This document shows, in pieces, positions 23,515-35,402 of a stretch of 64,000 nucleotides of DNA. The stretch is from Leucosporidium creatinivorum (lineage: Eukaryota; Basidiomycota; Microbotryomycetes; Leucosporidiales; Leucosporidiaceae). Position numbers and translations under genes: made by a program. The notes beneath the pieces were generated by a model. The model saw only the letters and a program-made list of their open reading frames with translations, ran no database searches and had not been told where the DNA came from. Location: NCBI GenBank assembly GCA_001600635.1, contig BCKL01000003.1:1067923-1131922 (forward strand), read 5' to 3'. The first letter of the stretch is position 1; each line of letters starts with the position of its first letter.

Positions 23515-24028
23515 TCAACGTTGTAAGTCAGCTTCCCTCCTCCCGCACTCGCTCAAAAGAACCAACGACTCGCCCATCATCTCTTCCAATACCTTCTCCG
23601 CATTCCTACCCAAGCCCTTGGGCGTTGGCGCCTCCTCCCTCTCCATCACTTCCCGGTTCTCCGTCCGCCGACGCTGAGCCAGCGGCTGGGTCTGAACCTC
23701 CCTCAGCGGCTCCTCCACCCTCGCTCGCTCCTCCGTCTTCCCATCCATCTCCAACTTCTCCGCCTCAGCTCGAGGTCTCACCCTCACCCGCTCAGGCAAC
23801 CTCGACCTCCTTAGCGCTGTCGTGCCCGCGAGCCCAGCGCCGAGTCCACTCGACGGCGCCGGTGCCATCGGCGGAGGAGGGCTAGGGTCGAGCGAGTCGA
23901 GCAGACGGGCTATCCGGAGCTCGGGGCCGTCCTCCTCGTCGTCGTCGTTGATGCCGGAGGGAGGTGTTCGGCGGAGGAGTTTCGAAGAGGGGAGGGTGGA
24001 AGGGGGCGGGGAGAAATCTAAGGGTGCC

Positions 24029-24062
<34 letters not shown>

Positions 24063-25296
24063 AGGGGGGCGGCGGTGATGGAAAAGGAGTAGGTAGCCCT
24101 TGTAGGCGTTGGCGGTCGGCTGTGAAGGCGCCGGACCAGGAGGGTGGGTGGGGAGTTGCTGAGGAAGTGGGAGTTGTAGTGATGGGTGAGGGGAGCGGAG
24201 GAGGGGGGTCGCTGAGGGTGGAGAGGGAGGATAGAAGGGCGAGGTGCGCTGCTGGAGAGGGGAGTGTCGAGGTGGAAGATGGTGAAGGGCTGGAGAGGCT
24301 CTCGGCGCTGGGTCGAGGTTGAGACTTGGCGGTCTTCAGGTGACGAGGGAGGGTCAGCAAGCTCTCCCAAGAGAGCTGTAAGCGTATCTACTCACTCTGG
24401 CACCCTGTACCTCCCCACCAGCACCCACAATCGCTCTCGGATCCCCCCTCTTGAGCAGCTCCCACATCCCCGCCCTCATCTTCATCGCCCTCTGATCCCT
24501 CAGAGCCTTGAGATGCAGCAGATCCAGCTCTGCGTGCTCTTTCTTGACGTTCCCATCTGTCTTCAGCGAGGCCTGTTCGTGTAGAAAAGGATCAGCATTT
24601 GGAAGTCGAGCGCCGAGAGACAGGATAGACTCACTCGAGTCTCGAGCAGCTCGCGACCTTGTTGGCGGAGGGAGGCGAGTTCGGAGGTACGTTGCTGGAT
24701 GAGGGAGGGGGCAAGCGAGGACTCGGTGAGGTAGGATTTGAGGGCAAGGGAGGTGGATTCGGCGATAGAGGAGGGGTGGGAGAGGGTTGCTAGAGGGCCG
24801 ACGTCTGCTAAGCGAGGTCAGCGTAGGTCCTCCAGCATCGGGAAAAGAATGCCAACAACTCACCGGCCAGCTCTTTCTGCAGCTCCTGCCTTTCCAAGCT
24901 CGTCCGAAGCGCCACAGCGGCGAGGGCATCCAACACCTTCTCCCATTTCTCCCCCTTGGCCTCATCGAGAAAGCTCCTCCTCCACGTCAATTGTTCCTTC
25001 CAAGTATCCTTCTCTGCCTTGAGGACCTTCTCTACCAGTTTGGAGAGTTCAGCGCGGAGCTTGATAGCGGCTGAGTGGTCGAGAGGTGGCCAGAGGGGGA
25101 GTTGGGAGGTGAGGGAGGGAGTGATGTAGTTTAAAAGAGAGTAGAGTAGTAAGTCGGCGTGGCGGAGACGGTTTGTGAGAGGTTGACCAGGGGAGAAGGA
25201 ACAAGGTGAGAGGGAGGCGAGTGAGTGGGAGCTGTAAGGGCCGATCAAGAGGGTAGAGGGAGGGAGGGAGAGCAATTGTATACTATTAGACCACAT
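23515..25296 (-). CDS. Candidate augmin subunit, HAUS6-like
   Basis: The start at 25296 gives MWSNSIQLLSLPPSTLLIGP, then LTNRLRHADLLLYSLLNYI, then LWPPLDHSAAIKLRAELSKLVEKVLK, and WEKVLDALAAVALRT. This order (globular N-terminus, aromatic-Pro-Pro-x-Asp with a following helix, then a leucine-rich helix) matches my recollection of the HAUS6 N-terminal domain of the microtubule-branching augmin complex. Middle exons (about 24850-24380) are helical and probably coiled coil (LIQQRTSELASLRQQGRELLETR, then KKEHAELDLLHLKALRDQRAMK). The last exon is Pro/Ser-rich with a poly-Ala run, then a helix near the end (NAEKVLEEMMGESLVLL). The match is by pattern only; another coiled-coil spindle protein remains possible. 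An ATG at 25386 in the same frame is followed at once by GTAAGA and looks like leader sequence. Confidence 0.5.
24030..24062 (-). repeat. Trinucleotide repeat (CTG)11, encodes poly-Ala
   Basis: Eleven CTG units on the plus strand. In the minus-strand HAUS6-like gene they are read as GCA codons, giving a run of about ten Ala. Such runs vary in length between strains. Confidence 0.85.
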
Positions 25297-25500
25297 TAAC
25301 GCGGTTGAAAGCTGGCATTGGATGGATGCGACCGGCCAAAGCGAGAGAGAGAGAGCTGCTCTCGACGGAGGTGTCCCTCTTACCATTCACTCGCTGCTCT
25401 CCCGCTGCTTCCTACTAGACTACATCTTCCTCTTCAACTCGAGCTAGAATCGACCACAGCTCCCCCTACACTCCTCTCCTCGACTACTATCAGCTCAGCC

Positions 25501-26833
25501 ATGACCTCCCCTCTCCCTTCCGCCGCTTCCTTCGCCGACGAGACGGGCATGCTCGGCTTCTTCCACACCCTCGAACGTCTCAAGGTCAGTCCTAGCGGTC
25601 TCTGCTCTCCCATCTTGCGTAAAGCTCTCCTCGTGTAGATCGAGCTCACCCGCTTCTCGCTTTTCGCACGCGCACGCACTCAGACCAACAAGCGCACTGG
25701 GTGGGTCAATCAGAATATTAGGCAGCCAGAGTCGATTGCGGATCATGTCAGTTTCTTGCTTATGCTCTGCCGAGCGCCGAGAGGAGCTAGAGCTGACTTG
25801 GAGCGCCCTTCGCAGATGTACCGGTGGGTCTGCGCTTCTCGGCCGAGCCAAGAGGCTACAGCTAATCCCTGAGCTGACTCAACAGGATGGCCATGATGGC
25901 GCTCGTCATTCCCGAGTCGGCCGGGCCTCGTCTCGACATTAGCAAGTGAGCTTCTCTCCCTCACTTCTCGCGCCGAGCTCTCTCGCTGACCCTCCCCTCC
26001 ACCTCTCGCTGCTGGACAGATGCGTGATGATGTCCCTAGTGCACGACATTGCCGAAGCCGACGTCGGGGACATCACTCCGGAGCACGCTTCTGGAGTATC
26101 AAAGGAGCAGAAGCTTCAACTCGAAGCCGTTCATCCTTCTCCTCTCCTCTCCCTTCTCATCCCTCGTTGACCTCGCTTGATGCCGAAACAGGACGCCATG
26201 GACCGTATCCTCTCCCTCCTGGGCCATCCCTCTATCGCGAGCTTGAGGGTCAAGTCCCTGTGGGAGGAGTACGAGGCGAGGGAAACGCCCGAGGCCAAGT
26301 TTGTCAAGGATTTGGATCTGTTCGAGTTGGCGGTGCAGGGGGTCGAGTATGAAAACTGTGAGCTTGGTCGCTTCTGTGCTTTTGAGGTGAAGAGAAGGGC
26401 GCGGGAGAAGCGTAGGGAGGCAGAGCGCGCCGAGGACAGAGCTGACCCTGCTTCGTCGACCCTCACCAGCCAACGAATGCAAGACTCTGCAAGGCTTCTT
26501 CCAATCCACCGTTCCCCGCATCCTCCATCCCACCGTCAAAGGCTGGGCCACCGAGCTGTTCGTCTCCTCTGCTTCTCTCCCTCCTCTCCTCCGCTCGGCG
26601 CTGACCCTCTCCCATCTCTCTACCTCAACAGCATGGAGCAACGTCGCGCCGCCTGGACCTCCCGCGGCTGGGGAGGGGAGTATGTGCATATACCCGTCAC
26701 AGAGGAGGAGGACCAGTCTCTGCCGGGAAAGGTCGAGCAGCTGTCGTTGAACGGTTCGGCGGAGGAGAGCGAGAGGGCAAAGAAGATTCCCGAGCGGGTG
26801 TGGGGCAAGCATGAGGGGGAGGAGATGGCTTGA
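25501..26833 (+). CDS. HD-domain phosphohydrolase, HDDC2/YfbR family
   Basis: Metal-dependent 5'-deoxynucleotidase-type enzyme. Exon 1 starts MTSPLPSAASFADETGMLGFFHTLERLK and exon 2 reads TNKRTGWVNQNIRQPESIADH, the first metal-binding His. An 8-nt exon at 25816-25823 supplies MYR before MAMMALVIPESAG, so the motif reads ADHMYRMAMMAL as in the family. The HD pair is in VMMSLVHDIAEADVGDITP, and the last Asp is in FVKDLDLFELAVQGVEYE. Later exons extend the usual domain by about 100 residues, ending in an acidic, disordered tail (GGEYVHIPVTEEEDQ). About seven introns; the one after KLQLEA uses the donor GTTCAT. Full catalytic set is present. Confidence 0.92.
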
Positions 26834-27452
26834 TGTGGTGGTGCTCTGAGTGGGTGATAGAAGCGTGTTGTAACGAGTAGCTAGCCCTTAGACTTTCAGA
26901 AGCTCGGCGGCGACGAGTGCACCGAGGTGAGCTCGCAAGGCGAGTCGGCTCGTCTGCTATGGAGGTGCAAAGCATTCAGGAGGAATTCGGACCGCTCACA
27001 AGCTTGCCGCTCAGCTCTGTAGCTCGATAGCACCCTCAAAAGGCCCTTCTCACGTGCAGCTTGGAGCGCGTCAGGCCTTTGGGGCCAAGATGTTGAATGA
27101 CTTTGAAAGCGCAGGCTTGCCCTCTTGCTGCATCTTTGTCGCTTGACTCGAGTTCACCCACCGCTCTTCTCGCTTCTTCTGTAGCTCATTCGAAGCAGTA
27201 AGTAGGCTTGTATCTGTAGCCTGTTACCTCAACTCATTCATCCTTCCGCCTCGCAGCTAGCCGACAAACAAACAGACTCGGGCGACCAACTCGAGAGCTC
27301 TCGTCGGCACTACAAGCAGCCGCCGCTCAGAGCGCACCTACTCAGCTACAACTTCAGCACCTACACGGCTACAGCTTCAACCGCCAGCCGCTGCACCCTC
27401 TTCCCCTCTCTCTCTGCCCAACTCTCCTCCAACGGCTCAGGCTCAGCCAACA
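26834..27452. other. Intergenic region and promoter of the Bud4-like gene
   Basis: About 620 bp. The part nearest the next ATG (27250-27452) is rich in CA and CT, as expected of a leader. No coding pattern or RNA gene is seen. Confidence 0.4.
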
Positions 27453-30400
27453 ATGGCCTCTCCCGCTCTGGATCAGTCCAACCGCAACTCGGCTACAGCT
27501 GGGACATCACCACTAGTAGCAGGAGCAGAGGGAGGCGCTCAAGCAATTGGAGTACGCAGGAGGGAATCCCGCTCCTTCAAGACCATGTCGACCGGCTCCC
27601 TCGTCTCCAATTCAATCTTCACCAAGCGCTTGGGAGGGGTGACATCGCCTACAGCTTCACCCCAAGTACCTTCGTCGACCAGCCTCTACTCGGCATCGAG
27701 GATCCCTACCGCCAACAGGCCCTCGCCCGTTCAGCGCAAGTCGTCCGGCTCGCGCAAGGTCAGCGGCGAGGAGGAAGGTCCCATCAAGGAGAACTTTATT
27801 CCTAGGAAGCTCTCGGGCGAGTTCCACCACCAGCAGAGCAGCCAGGACGACTCGAAGATCCCTCGCTCTCGTTCAACTTCCCCCTCGGTCCCTTTCCGCC
27901 CCGTTCGACACCAACACTCGAGCTCCATCAGCGGTACCTCGGCCTTCCTCAATAGCGCCACCTCCACCTCCACCTCGAACGCCAGCGCCCTCAACGGCGC
28001 AGCAGGAGCGCCGTTCAAGCCCTCTCGGCCCACCTTCCTCTCGAAGCGTTCGTCGCGCGACGATCTCCTCGACGCCGAGCCACGTCGCTCCTCCTCCTCC
28101 TTCGCCGCAGTGAGGAAGAACGGCCTCGTCTCCTCCTCCCCCTTCGTCACCAAATCGACTTCGCCCTCCTCCATTCCCGCTCCTCTCCCCGCCTCCACTT
28201 CCGCCGTCGACTCTTCCCCCGATCTCGTGCAAGCGCCTTACGAGATTGCTCCCCTCGCGCACGAGTCGGCACCCTTCTGGTCCTACAACAACGACCTCTC
28301 CCACCCACCTCAGCAACAGACCATCCGCGCTTCGGCGACTGCTCTCGGCGTAGGCGCTCGACCGGGCGGAGCAGGCCCCGCCAGCGCAGGAGAGCGTCGT
28401 ATCGCTGGCTCTTCAGTTCCTCCTCCCAACACCCCTCCTCATCAACGTACCGCCTCTTACTCTGGCTCCCCGAGCCCTAGCTCGGCGCTCAGCCCTCAGA
28501 GGCGCGGCATGAAAGGTCCCCGTGCGCCTACGCCTACAGAGCAGTACGCAGCGAGGATGATGGGACAAGATGGAGGAGAGGAGACGGAGACGGAGGAGGA
28601 TCTGGGAAGGACGTTGAGGAGGCAGCCCAGTGGGAAGACGGTCACTTGGGCGGCGACGGAGGAGGTGTTGGAGTTTGAGGTGGATGATCGGAGGGCGAGT
28701 GGGGTTAGTACAGCCAGTACGTTGAGTGAGGATGGGGGGAGGTATTATGCGGGGAGTAATGAGGGGGATGAGAGCTATGAGGAGGAGCACAGTGGGTTCG
28801 AGGAGGGGGGCAGCGTCGAGGTCCATGATGTCGACGTCGAGAGCACGGATGATGAGGAGTCGGTCGTTTCCACCGCCAGTACCGTCGAGGACATGATTGG
28901 CGAGATTGACGACTTTATGGAGGAGTCGTTCGACGATATCGACGTCTTCTCGCCCTCCCAGATCGACCCAGAGGGATTCCAAGCTTCGCCTCAACCCCAT
29001 CGTCAGCAGCAGCAGCAGTTCGCCGTCGTCGAGGACGAGGAGCCCGAGCCTACCACTCCTACCGACTCGTCCGCCGCCGGCTACACCGAGTACCGCACCC
29101 TACCTGGCCCTTCCTCGGCGTTCAGCACCTCCTCCGCCTCCCAGGTCTCGACCGGCACCAGCGACGATCTCGACGATGTGACTTCCCTCTCCTCCTACGA
29201 CGACGACGAGGCCGAGGCGCTCAAGTACGCTAGGGAGCAGATCCTCCTCCGTGCGCAGGCTTCGAGCTCTCCCAAGCTCGCCTCCATCCCCGCCATGCAC
29301 TCGCCGCTCCCCTCCCCTCCTACGACCTCGACCGCCACCCTCGGCGCTCCCTTCTCGCTCGCCCCTCCCATCGCTCAGGTCATGAGCAACGCCGACTCGA
29401 GCAACAGGGACTCGACCTTCTCCCTTCCCGACATCCCCGGCACTTCCCCCTTCATGGGCTTCGAGGACGATGGCGCCGCTGGTTCGGTCGTCACTCTCGA
29501 CATGGAGCGCCAACGTCCTGCTACGACTCGGCCGCTCTCCCCTCGCGCCGCGGCGCCCTCCCAGTCGACTCCTACCTCCTCCACCTCCCGCATCGCCGAC
29601 CCTCGCGCCTCCTTCATTTCCACCGGCGGCGCCGATTCGCCCATCCTCGCCGCTTTCGGACGCGCCTCTCCTCCTCCTCTCCACTCCCCTCGCACCCAAC
29701 CTCAGCATCAGCAACAGCTCGTGACCCCCTCCTCTCCCCCCAACGCCCAACTCTCCCGCCAAGCCTCTATCGTCAACTCGGACGTCAGCTCCTACGTTCC
29801 CTCGGACGTGGGATCCTGGTTCGGCTCCATGAGCTCCGGAGGGGGTGCCGGCTCCCTTCTCATCGGCCGGGATCGCCTCCAGCGCAAGATGAAGGAGCAT
29901 GAGGCGCTCCTCGGCTCGGGCATCTCCTCGCCCGCTCTTGAGCCAGGACGTTTCCCGACCGAGGCTACTAGCTCTACTGCTACGACCGCTGGCGCGCAGG
30001 AGCACGATCAGGACGCGGTCGAGATCCTCCAAGCTCGCCCGGCGCCCAAGGCTCGGTCGGCAACCCTCTCGTCCAATATGCTGCCGACCATCACTGGCCA
30101 GGCGGGCGCTCGGGAGCTCGAGGTTGGCTCGCCTCTCACCTCGGAGCTCGCGCATGGAATGCAGAGCCCCTTGGAGAGGCTGCATCGCGGCTTGGAGGGA
30201 AGGAAAGAGGGCGAGGAGTGGAGGAGGGGCGATTCGCTGCTTGGTGTTGGCGTCAAGGGTGAAGATGTCGACGAAGACGAGGTGGATGAGGAGGAGGCGA
30301 GGGATCAGATGCAGAGGAGCGAGAGTGCGATGGCGTTGAGGGAGAAGGCCATCTTGGAGAGGAAGAGGAGTAAGATTGGAGGGAGGGGAGGGAGGAGGAG

Positions 30401-32176
30401 GAGCTCGTCGACGAGTGATGCCCCACTCGCGGAGACTACCTCAGTGAGCTGATCATCTCTTGACCTGTTGCCGAGCAGCGCTGACTCGACTCGACTCGAA
30501 CAGGCTCCCATGTCCTCGCTCAGCGCCATGCCCGAGTTCGGCTTCGAGCACCGCCTCACCGACGCTCTCCCCGGCACCAGCGCTGGCTTTGGAGACAACG
30601 TCCAATCGTCGCTGGACGACATCTTCAACTCGCGTAACGTACGTAGCTGATACTTCTCTTCCTCCTCGAGCTCGGGCTGACCTCTGCCTCTCCCCTCGCA
30701 GCGCACCTACCGAGTCCATGAGCGCAAGGCCGTCGTCTACGCCGCTGACGTCTCTACTGGAGTCAAGAACGCCGGAGATGTCGATCCGGGACGTGCTTGG
30801 CGCAAGAAGCGGCCCTCCAACATGGTGAGCTCGGCTTCCGTCGCCCCAGCCAAACCGAGCTGATCCTCTCTTTCCCACAGCACGAGGTTAACCGCTCGCT
30901 CTCGGTCATGAGCATCGCTTCCGCTTCGAGCAGCAAGAAGTCTCGCGCTCTGACAGGCCAGCTCTTTGTCCAGCGTGAGTCCTTCTCGCCTTCTCGCGTT
31001 GACCGAACGGCCCAACTCACTCCTCTACCTGTCACAGTCCGCGAGGCATCTATCGAGGGCATGCCTTTCCCTCGCGAGCGTACTTCGGTCACCTTCTCCC
31101 TCGACAACGGCCGTCAGCGCGTCGAGGCTGGCGTCCGAGTCCTCGATAGCAAGGTCGTCATCCGCAACGAGTTTGACCTGTAAGTTGAGCTTCGTGCCCT
31201 CCAAGACCTAGGTCTGACCTTCTACATCCACCTACAGCGTCTGCTCCGAAGGACTCGCCTTCACCATCGACCTCCACGTCCCTCCCAAGCCCGCCGCTCC
31301 TCCTCCCATGCTCGCTCCCGCACCTCCCGCCTCGCCTACCAAGAAGAGCGGCTTCCGCTCCGTCTTCTCGTCGCCCAAGAAGAAGGCTGTCACCCCTCCG
31401 GTCCGCGCCGCCGCTCCTCAACCCATCCCCGATCCCTTCTACGACTTTGTCGACCGAGACGGCAAGATCGCCAGCGCTCACTTTGTCTTTGCCGAGGAGG
31501 CGAGCAAGTGCAAGCTCAGGAAGCATCGCTTCAACGTTCCCTTCACCAATGTCGCCGCTAAGAAGGCGTGCAAAGGCGCCATGAGCATCGACATGCTCTA
31601 CGTTCCCGCTACCCCGTCGATCCCGAGGGATAGCTTGCCGAAGTCGATGGATGAGGCGTTGGCGGGTATGGAAGCGGCCGAGAGGTCCAGCAAGATCATT
31701 CACGAAGGTGTGCTTACTCAGCTCGGAGGCGACTGCTCGGTGAGTTTTCTCGTTTCGGCGCTGCCTCGCTCGGCGCTAACCTTCGCCTCTCTCCTCAGAT
31801 CTGGCGCCGTCGCAACGTCAAGCTTCGCGGCAACCGCCTGGTCCCCTACAACGAAGTCACCAAGATGTCGCACGTCGAGATCGACCTCTCGCTCGTCACC
31901 TCGGTCGACGACCTTAACGCCCCCTCGCCCGCCTCGACTCCCGGCAGTCGCGCCACGATTTACGACTCGGACGGCGACCTCGGCGCCATGGACCACTCGT
32001 TCCGCCTCGTCTTCAAGGATGGCAGCTCGATCGACTTCTTCGCCGACGCCGCCGCGACCAAGGAGCAATGGCTCGAAGTCCTTCGCCGCGAGGTCACCAT
32101 CGCTACCGCCAACACCAAGGCTCCCCCCTCCTGGGCTCTTACGATGCGCAAGCTCGTCGCCGCTGGTCGTGTGTGA
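27453..32176 (+). CDS. BUD4: Bud4/anillin-like cytokinesis protein with C-terminal PH domain
   Basis: Large scaffold likely acting at the septin ring or bud neck. The first exon (27453 to about 30443) encodes some 1000 residues of disordered Ser/Pro-rich sequence with acidic blocks (FMEESFDDIDVFSPSQID) and poly-Gln. Short exons follow: GFEHRLTDALPGTSAGFGD, then RTYRVHERKAVVYAADVSTG, then LTGQLFVQVREASIEGMPFP, with a beta-rich segment VTFSLDNGRQRVEAGVRV typical of the anillin homology region. The PH domain starts at GVLTQLGGDCSIWRRRNVKL, the counterpart of the Bud4/anillin EGxLxQxGGDCxxWxRR signature, and ends near LRREVTIATANTK. Introns are short with GCTGAC or CTGACC branch sites. Which of Bud4, Mid2 or anillin is the true ortholog cannot be settled here. 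Confidence 0.85.
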
Positions 32177-32739
32177 ACTTGGCCGTCGGTGCTGTTCGCG
32201 CCCGCCGTCTCCTCTTTTGTCTTCTCTTCTTCCCTTCTCTTTCGCCCCTTTCTCCCTTCCCTTATGGACCCTTTCACATCTTGTCATACACATCGCTTGA
32301 CCTTAGCTGTACCATCTTCATAGCGCGTTTCCCTCTGTTCTGCTGCAAATCGTCTTTCTCGACTCCCCCTCCCGGCCCCCTCTCGGAGCTCGGCGCTGGG
32401 AGCTTGGTTTCAGCCGCGCATGAGAGCAAACGAGAAGGCAGAGCTGCAGCATCGTTGTGGGACAAGCGAAATGAACATTGAGAGCTTTACTAGAAGAGGC
32501 AATTGAGCAATCTACTCGTGGTGAGAAGCTCCCAACCCGACTTGGGCAAGCAGCGGCCGAGGCTTTGCCCTGGCAAGACGAAGTCGGGACGAGCGTCTCT
32601 TGGTTCCCCCCAGCAACCTCGTCTTCGCCTACATCTCAGCAGCAGGTGTCTAGCATCGACTACAGCACGCCCTTCAGCCCGCTCATCCATCCTATCAACC
32701 ACTCGAATTGCGCGGCGATCCGCTTCAGCCCCCGCACGC
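32177..32739. other. Intergenic region
   Basis: About 560 bp containing the CT-rich 3' UTR of the Bud4-like gene (32200-32380) and the promoter of the G-alpha-like gene. The reading frame before 32740 is open back to 32503, but its composition looks like leader sequence and I place the start at the ATG at 32740. Confidence 0.4.
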
Positions 32740-35000
32740 ATGAAGGCCTCGCGTCCCGGCTCTCGCTTGTCGATGAATGCAGCAGACCCCTTGGCAGCAT
32801 GGGGAGCCAGTAGGGAAGGCGAATCCGCTGCAGAGCGAGCAGCCAGAGAAGCAGAGGAGAAGCGCGTCTCTGACCAGGTAAGCGAGCGAGGGGGTTCGAG
32901 CACCAGATCCCAGCTCGGTAGCAGGACACACGACTGACCTCGGCTTTGATGTACCACACAGATTGACCGACGACTCGCTGATGAGGAGAAAGAGAAGCGC
33001 AAGCTCGCTCGTGCTGGCAACCAGTTGGAGGTCCTCATTGTTGGAGCGACGGGAGCGGGCAAAAGTACTTTCGTGAAGCAGCTTCGGCTCACCTACGATA
33101 GCAAAGGTATGTGAGAGCTCCACCGAGGTAGTATAATGTGTCCCAAGGGCTCCAAGCTGACCCTTACGTTCGGCGCCCCCTCCTCCGGCAGGACTCGACG
33201 CTGAGCGGGAAGCTACACGACTCGTCATCATCCTCAGCATCTGCAGCACCGTCCGAACCCTCATCTCTCTCCTCGAAGACGACGCCGCCTCCCCCTCTTC
33301 CTCCCCTTCCTCTTCCCGGCCTCTCAGTCCGAACGGCCAGCCTCGCTCAGCTCAAGAAGCCATCGCCGTTCGCCGGCTTCGACTCGCCCCTCTCCTCGGA
33401 CTGGAAGCTCCCATTCGCGAGATGCTGGGGGCCGTCAGCTCGGGTCCTTCCGCCAACTCGTTCGCCCAGCAGGCGATTCTCCCTGTGGAAGTTCAGCTCG
33501 AGTACCGCGATGGAGAAGCAGCGGAACCTCGCTCGACCTCGCCCGAGCTGCGCAGGCGAGACCAGGTTCGCTCTCGGGCAGGCTCCCCGGCGACCTCGGA
33601 GCATGATGAGCCGATGCTTCCTCAAGGGTTCAGGGAGCGGCTCGGACATCTCGCTTTCGGCAACGGCAAGGAGTCGCGCAGGGCAAAGGCTCAGCAGAAC
33701 GGTGGCAACGGAAGCAGTCGCAACTCGATTATTGACTCGAGCCTCAACTGGACGGAGGATGGCAAGTTCCTTGCGCACTCGGAGGATCCCATTCACCTCG
33801 TCGCCGCGCTGAGGCCCGAGATCGAGAGCCTGTGGACCGAGGCAGTCAATCAGGGCTTGGTGGCAGGAGAGGGTCCGCTACAGGGCAAGCTCGGAGGTTG
33901 GGAGCCTAGCGACTCGTCCAGGTAGTGAGTAGCTTCGGCTCGACTGGTCGCCGACTCGGCGCTGATCTCTCGGCCTTTCTCTCAGCTTCCTCGACTCGCT
34001 TTCTCGCATCGCAACCCCAGCATGGCTTCCTAGCGATGCGGACGTGCTCAACGTGCGAGTTCGGACATGGTGAGCTGTCGTCGCGCCGTCTCATCGCCGC
34101 CGAGTAGCTGACCTTCGCTCTCCCTCGCGCAGCGGAATCGAGACGCACTGCCTCCAGGTCACCCCGACGCAGTCCTACCGCATCAGCGACCCTGCCGGTG
34201 CTCGCGGCGTCAAGCACGCTTGGGCGTGAGCGGCTTTCTCGCCGACTCTCCAGGCTTCGCGCTGACCATTTTCGCACACCAGACCGTACTTCGACGGTGC
34301 AGCTGCCCTCATCTTCGTCTTCGACGCCTCGGCATTCAATGTCTGCAGCCCCAACGACCCCACCGCCAACCGTTTCGCCGATGCTCTCGACCTGTTCGAG
34401 GATGTGGTGCGTTTGTAGCTAGCTCCTGCGCGACTGCCGCGCAACGCTCCGAAGCTGATCCGACCTTCCGTGTGCTCCACAGGCTACCAACTCGATTCTC
34501 AAGAACGTCGTTGTATGTCTTGCAGTCTCGGCGCCGCCTCATCTCAAGCTCACCTTCGCCACTCGATTTGCAGATCATCGCGTTCCTCAACAAGGTCGAC
34601 ATCCTTCGCAAGAAGATCAAGAGTGGTCTCTACCCGCTGGAGAAGTACCTACCGACCTACAAGGGCGGAACGCGCTCGCAAGAGGTCCTCTCGCACATGC
34701 AGGCATTGGTGGAGAACCGTCACCCCAAGGAGCGCAAGCGGCCATTGTACATCTTTGCTACTCAAGCCAACGACACCAAGTCTATTCAGGTGGGTCGACC
34801 CTCAGCTTGCCCTTGGGCGCTCGCTCGGCTCGGACCAGTCTCGGCGCAAATTTGCTGACCTCGCTCTTCTCCTAAAGATGGTCGTCGCCGCCGTCAACGA
34901 CAGTGAGTAGTGCCCTTAAATCTATCTGGGACTTTTTTGCTGACTTGTCGTCCTCACAGTCCTCATGAGGTCTACTCTCGCGGCATCCGGTCTCCTCTAA
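32740..35000 (+). CDS. Divergent heterotrimeric G-protein alpha subunit
   Basis: GTP-binding signal protein. Motifs in order: GATGAGKSTFVKQLRL (P-loop, G1) near 33050; a long insertion in the helical domain (about 33230-33700, Ser/Pro-rich); FLDSLSRI and DVLNVRVRTWGIET (switch I, with the arginine finger and the Mg-binding Thr kept); DPAGARGVKHAW (switch II, where a typical G-alpha has DVGGQRxExxKW); AALIFVFDASAFN; FLNKVDIL (G4, NKxD); and ATQANDTKSIQMVV (G5, counterpart of TCATDTKNVQFVF). It ends LAASGLL, so the toxin-sensitive Cys is absent. The N-terminus MKASRPGS lacks a myristoylation Gly. Eight or so introns. It resembles the fast-evolving basidiomycete G-alpha class (as with Ustilago Gpa4), but that placement needs a tree. 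Confidence 0.85.
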
Positions 35001-35402
35001 GCTTTCCGTAATCTACAAGCAGGCGCGCAGGTCGACCTCGCTTCTCACTAGTCTCGATAATACCCCTTATCTTCCCTTCTGATATCCACCACCTGTCTGT
35101 CTGCATTGTATCGTAGTGCAGGCGCTCGCGAGGAATGGGCCGAGAGCTTTACCAAAGCTCCGATTGACCTACAAGGCTCCAAAAGCGACTCGAATGGAGC
35201 TGTGGCAGCAGGCAATACTCTTGAACAATCTTTCTGCTCTGCTATATCTAGTGATCGGAGCGCAAGGCCCGAACCGTGCGCGAGCGTCTCCCCCGCCGCT
35301 TGCTCCTCCGCTCTTCTTGTTTTCCTGCTTCGTCTTTGCAATTCGCCTCCAACACTTTCAGCTACTGTCGCACTGCATTACAGCACTCGTCGACTGCTTG
35401 CG
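35001..35402. other. Intergenic region
   Basis: About 400 bp between two genes on the same strand. CT-rich sequence at 35280-35400 suits a leader. No other feature is apparent. Confidence 0.35.

Noticed and set aside
27731-30185. Long antisense open frames under the Bud4-like gene
   Set aside because: They mirror GC-rich disordered codons of the plus-strand gene and show no splice pattern or domain.
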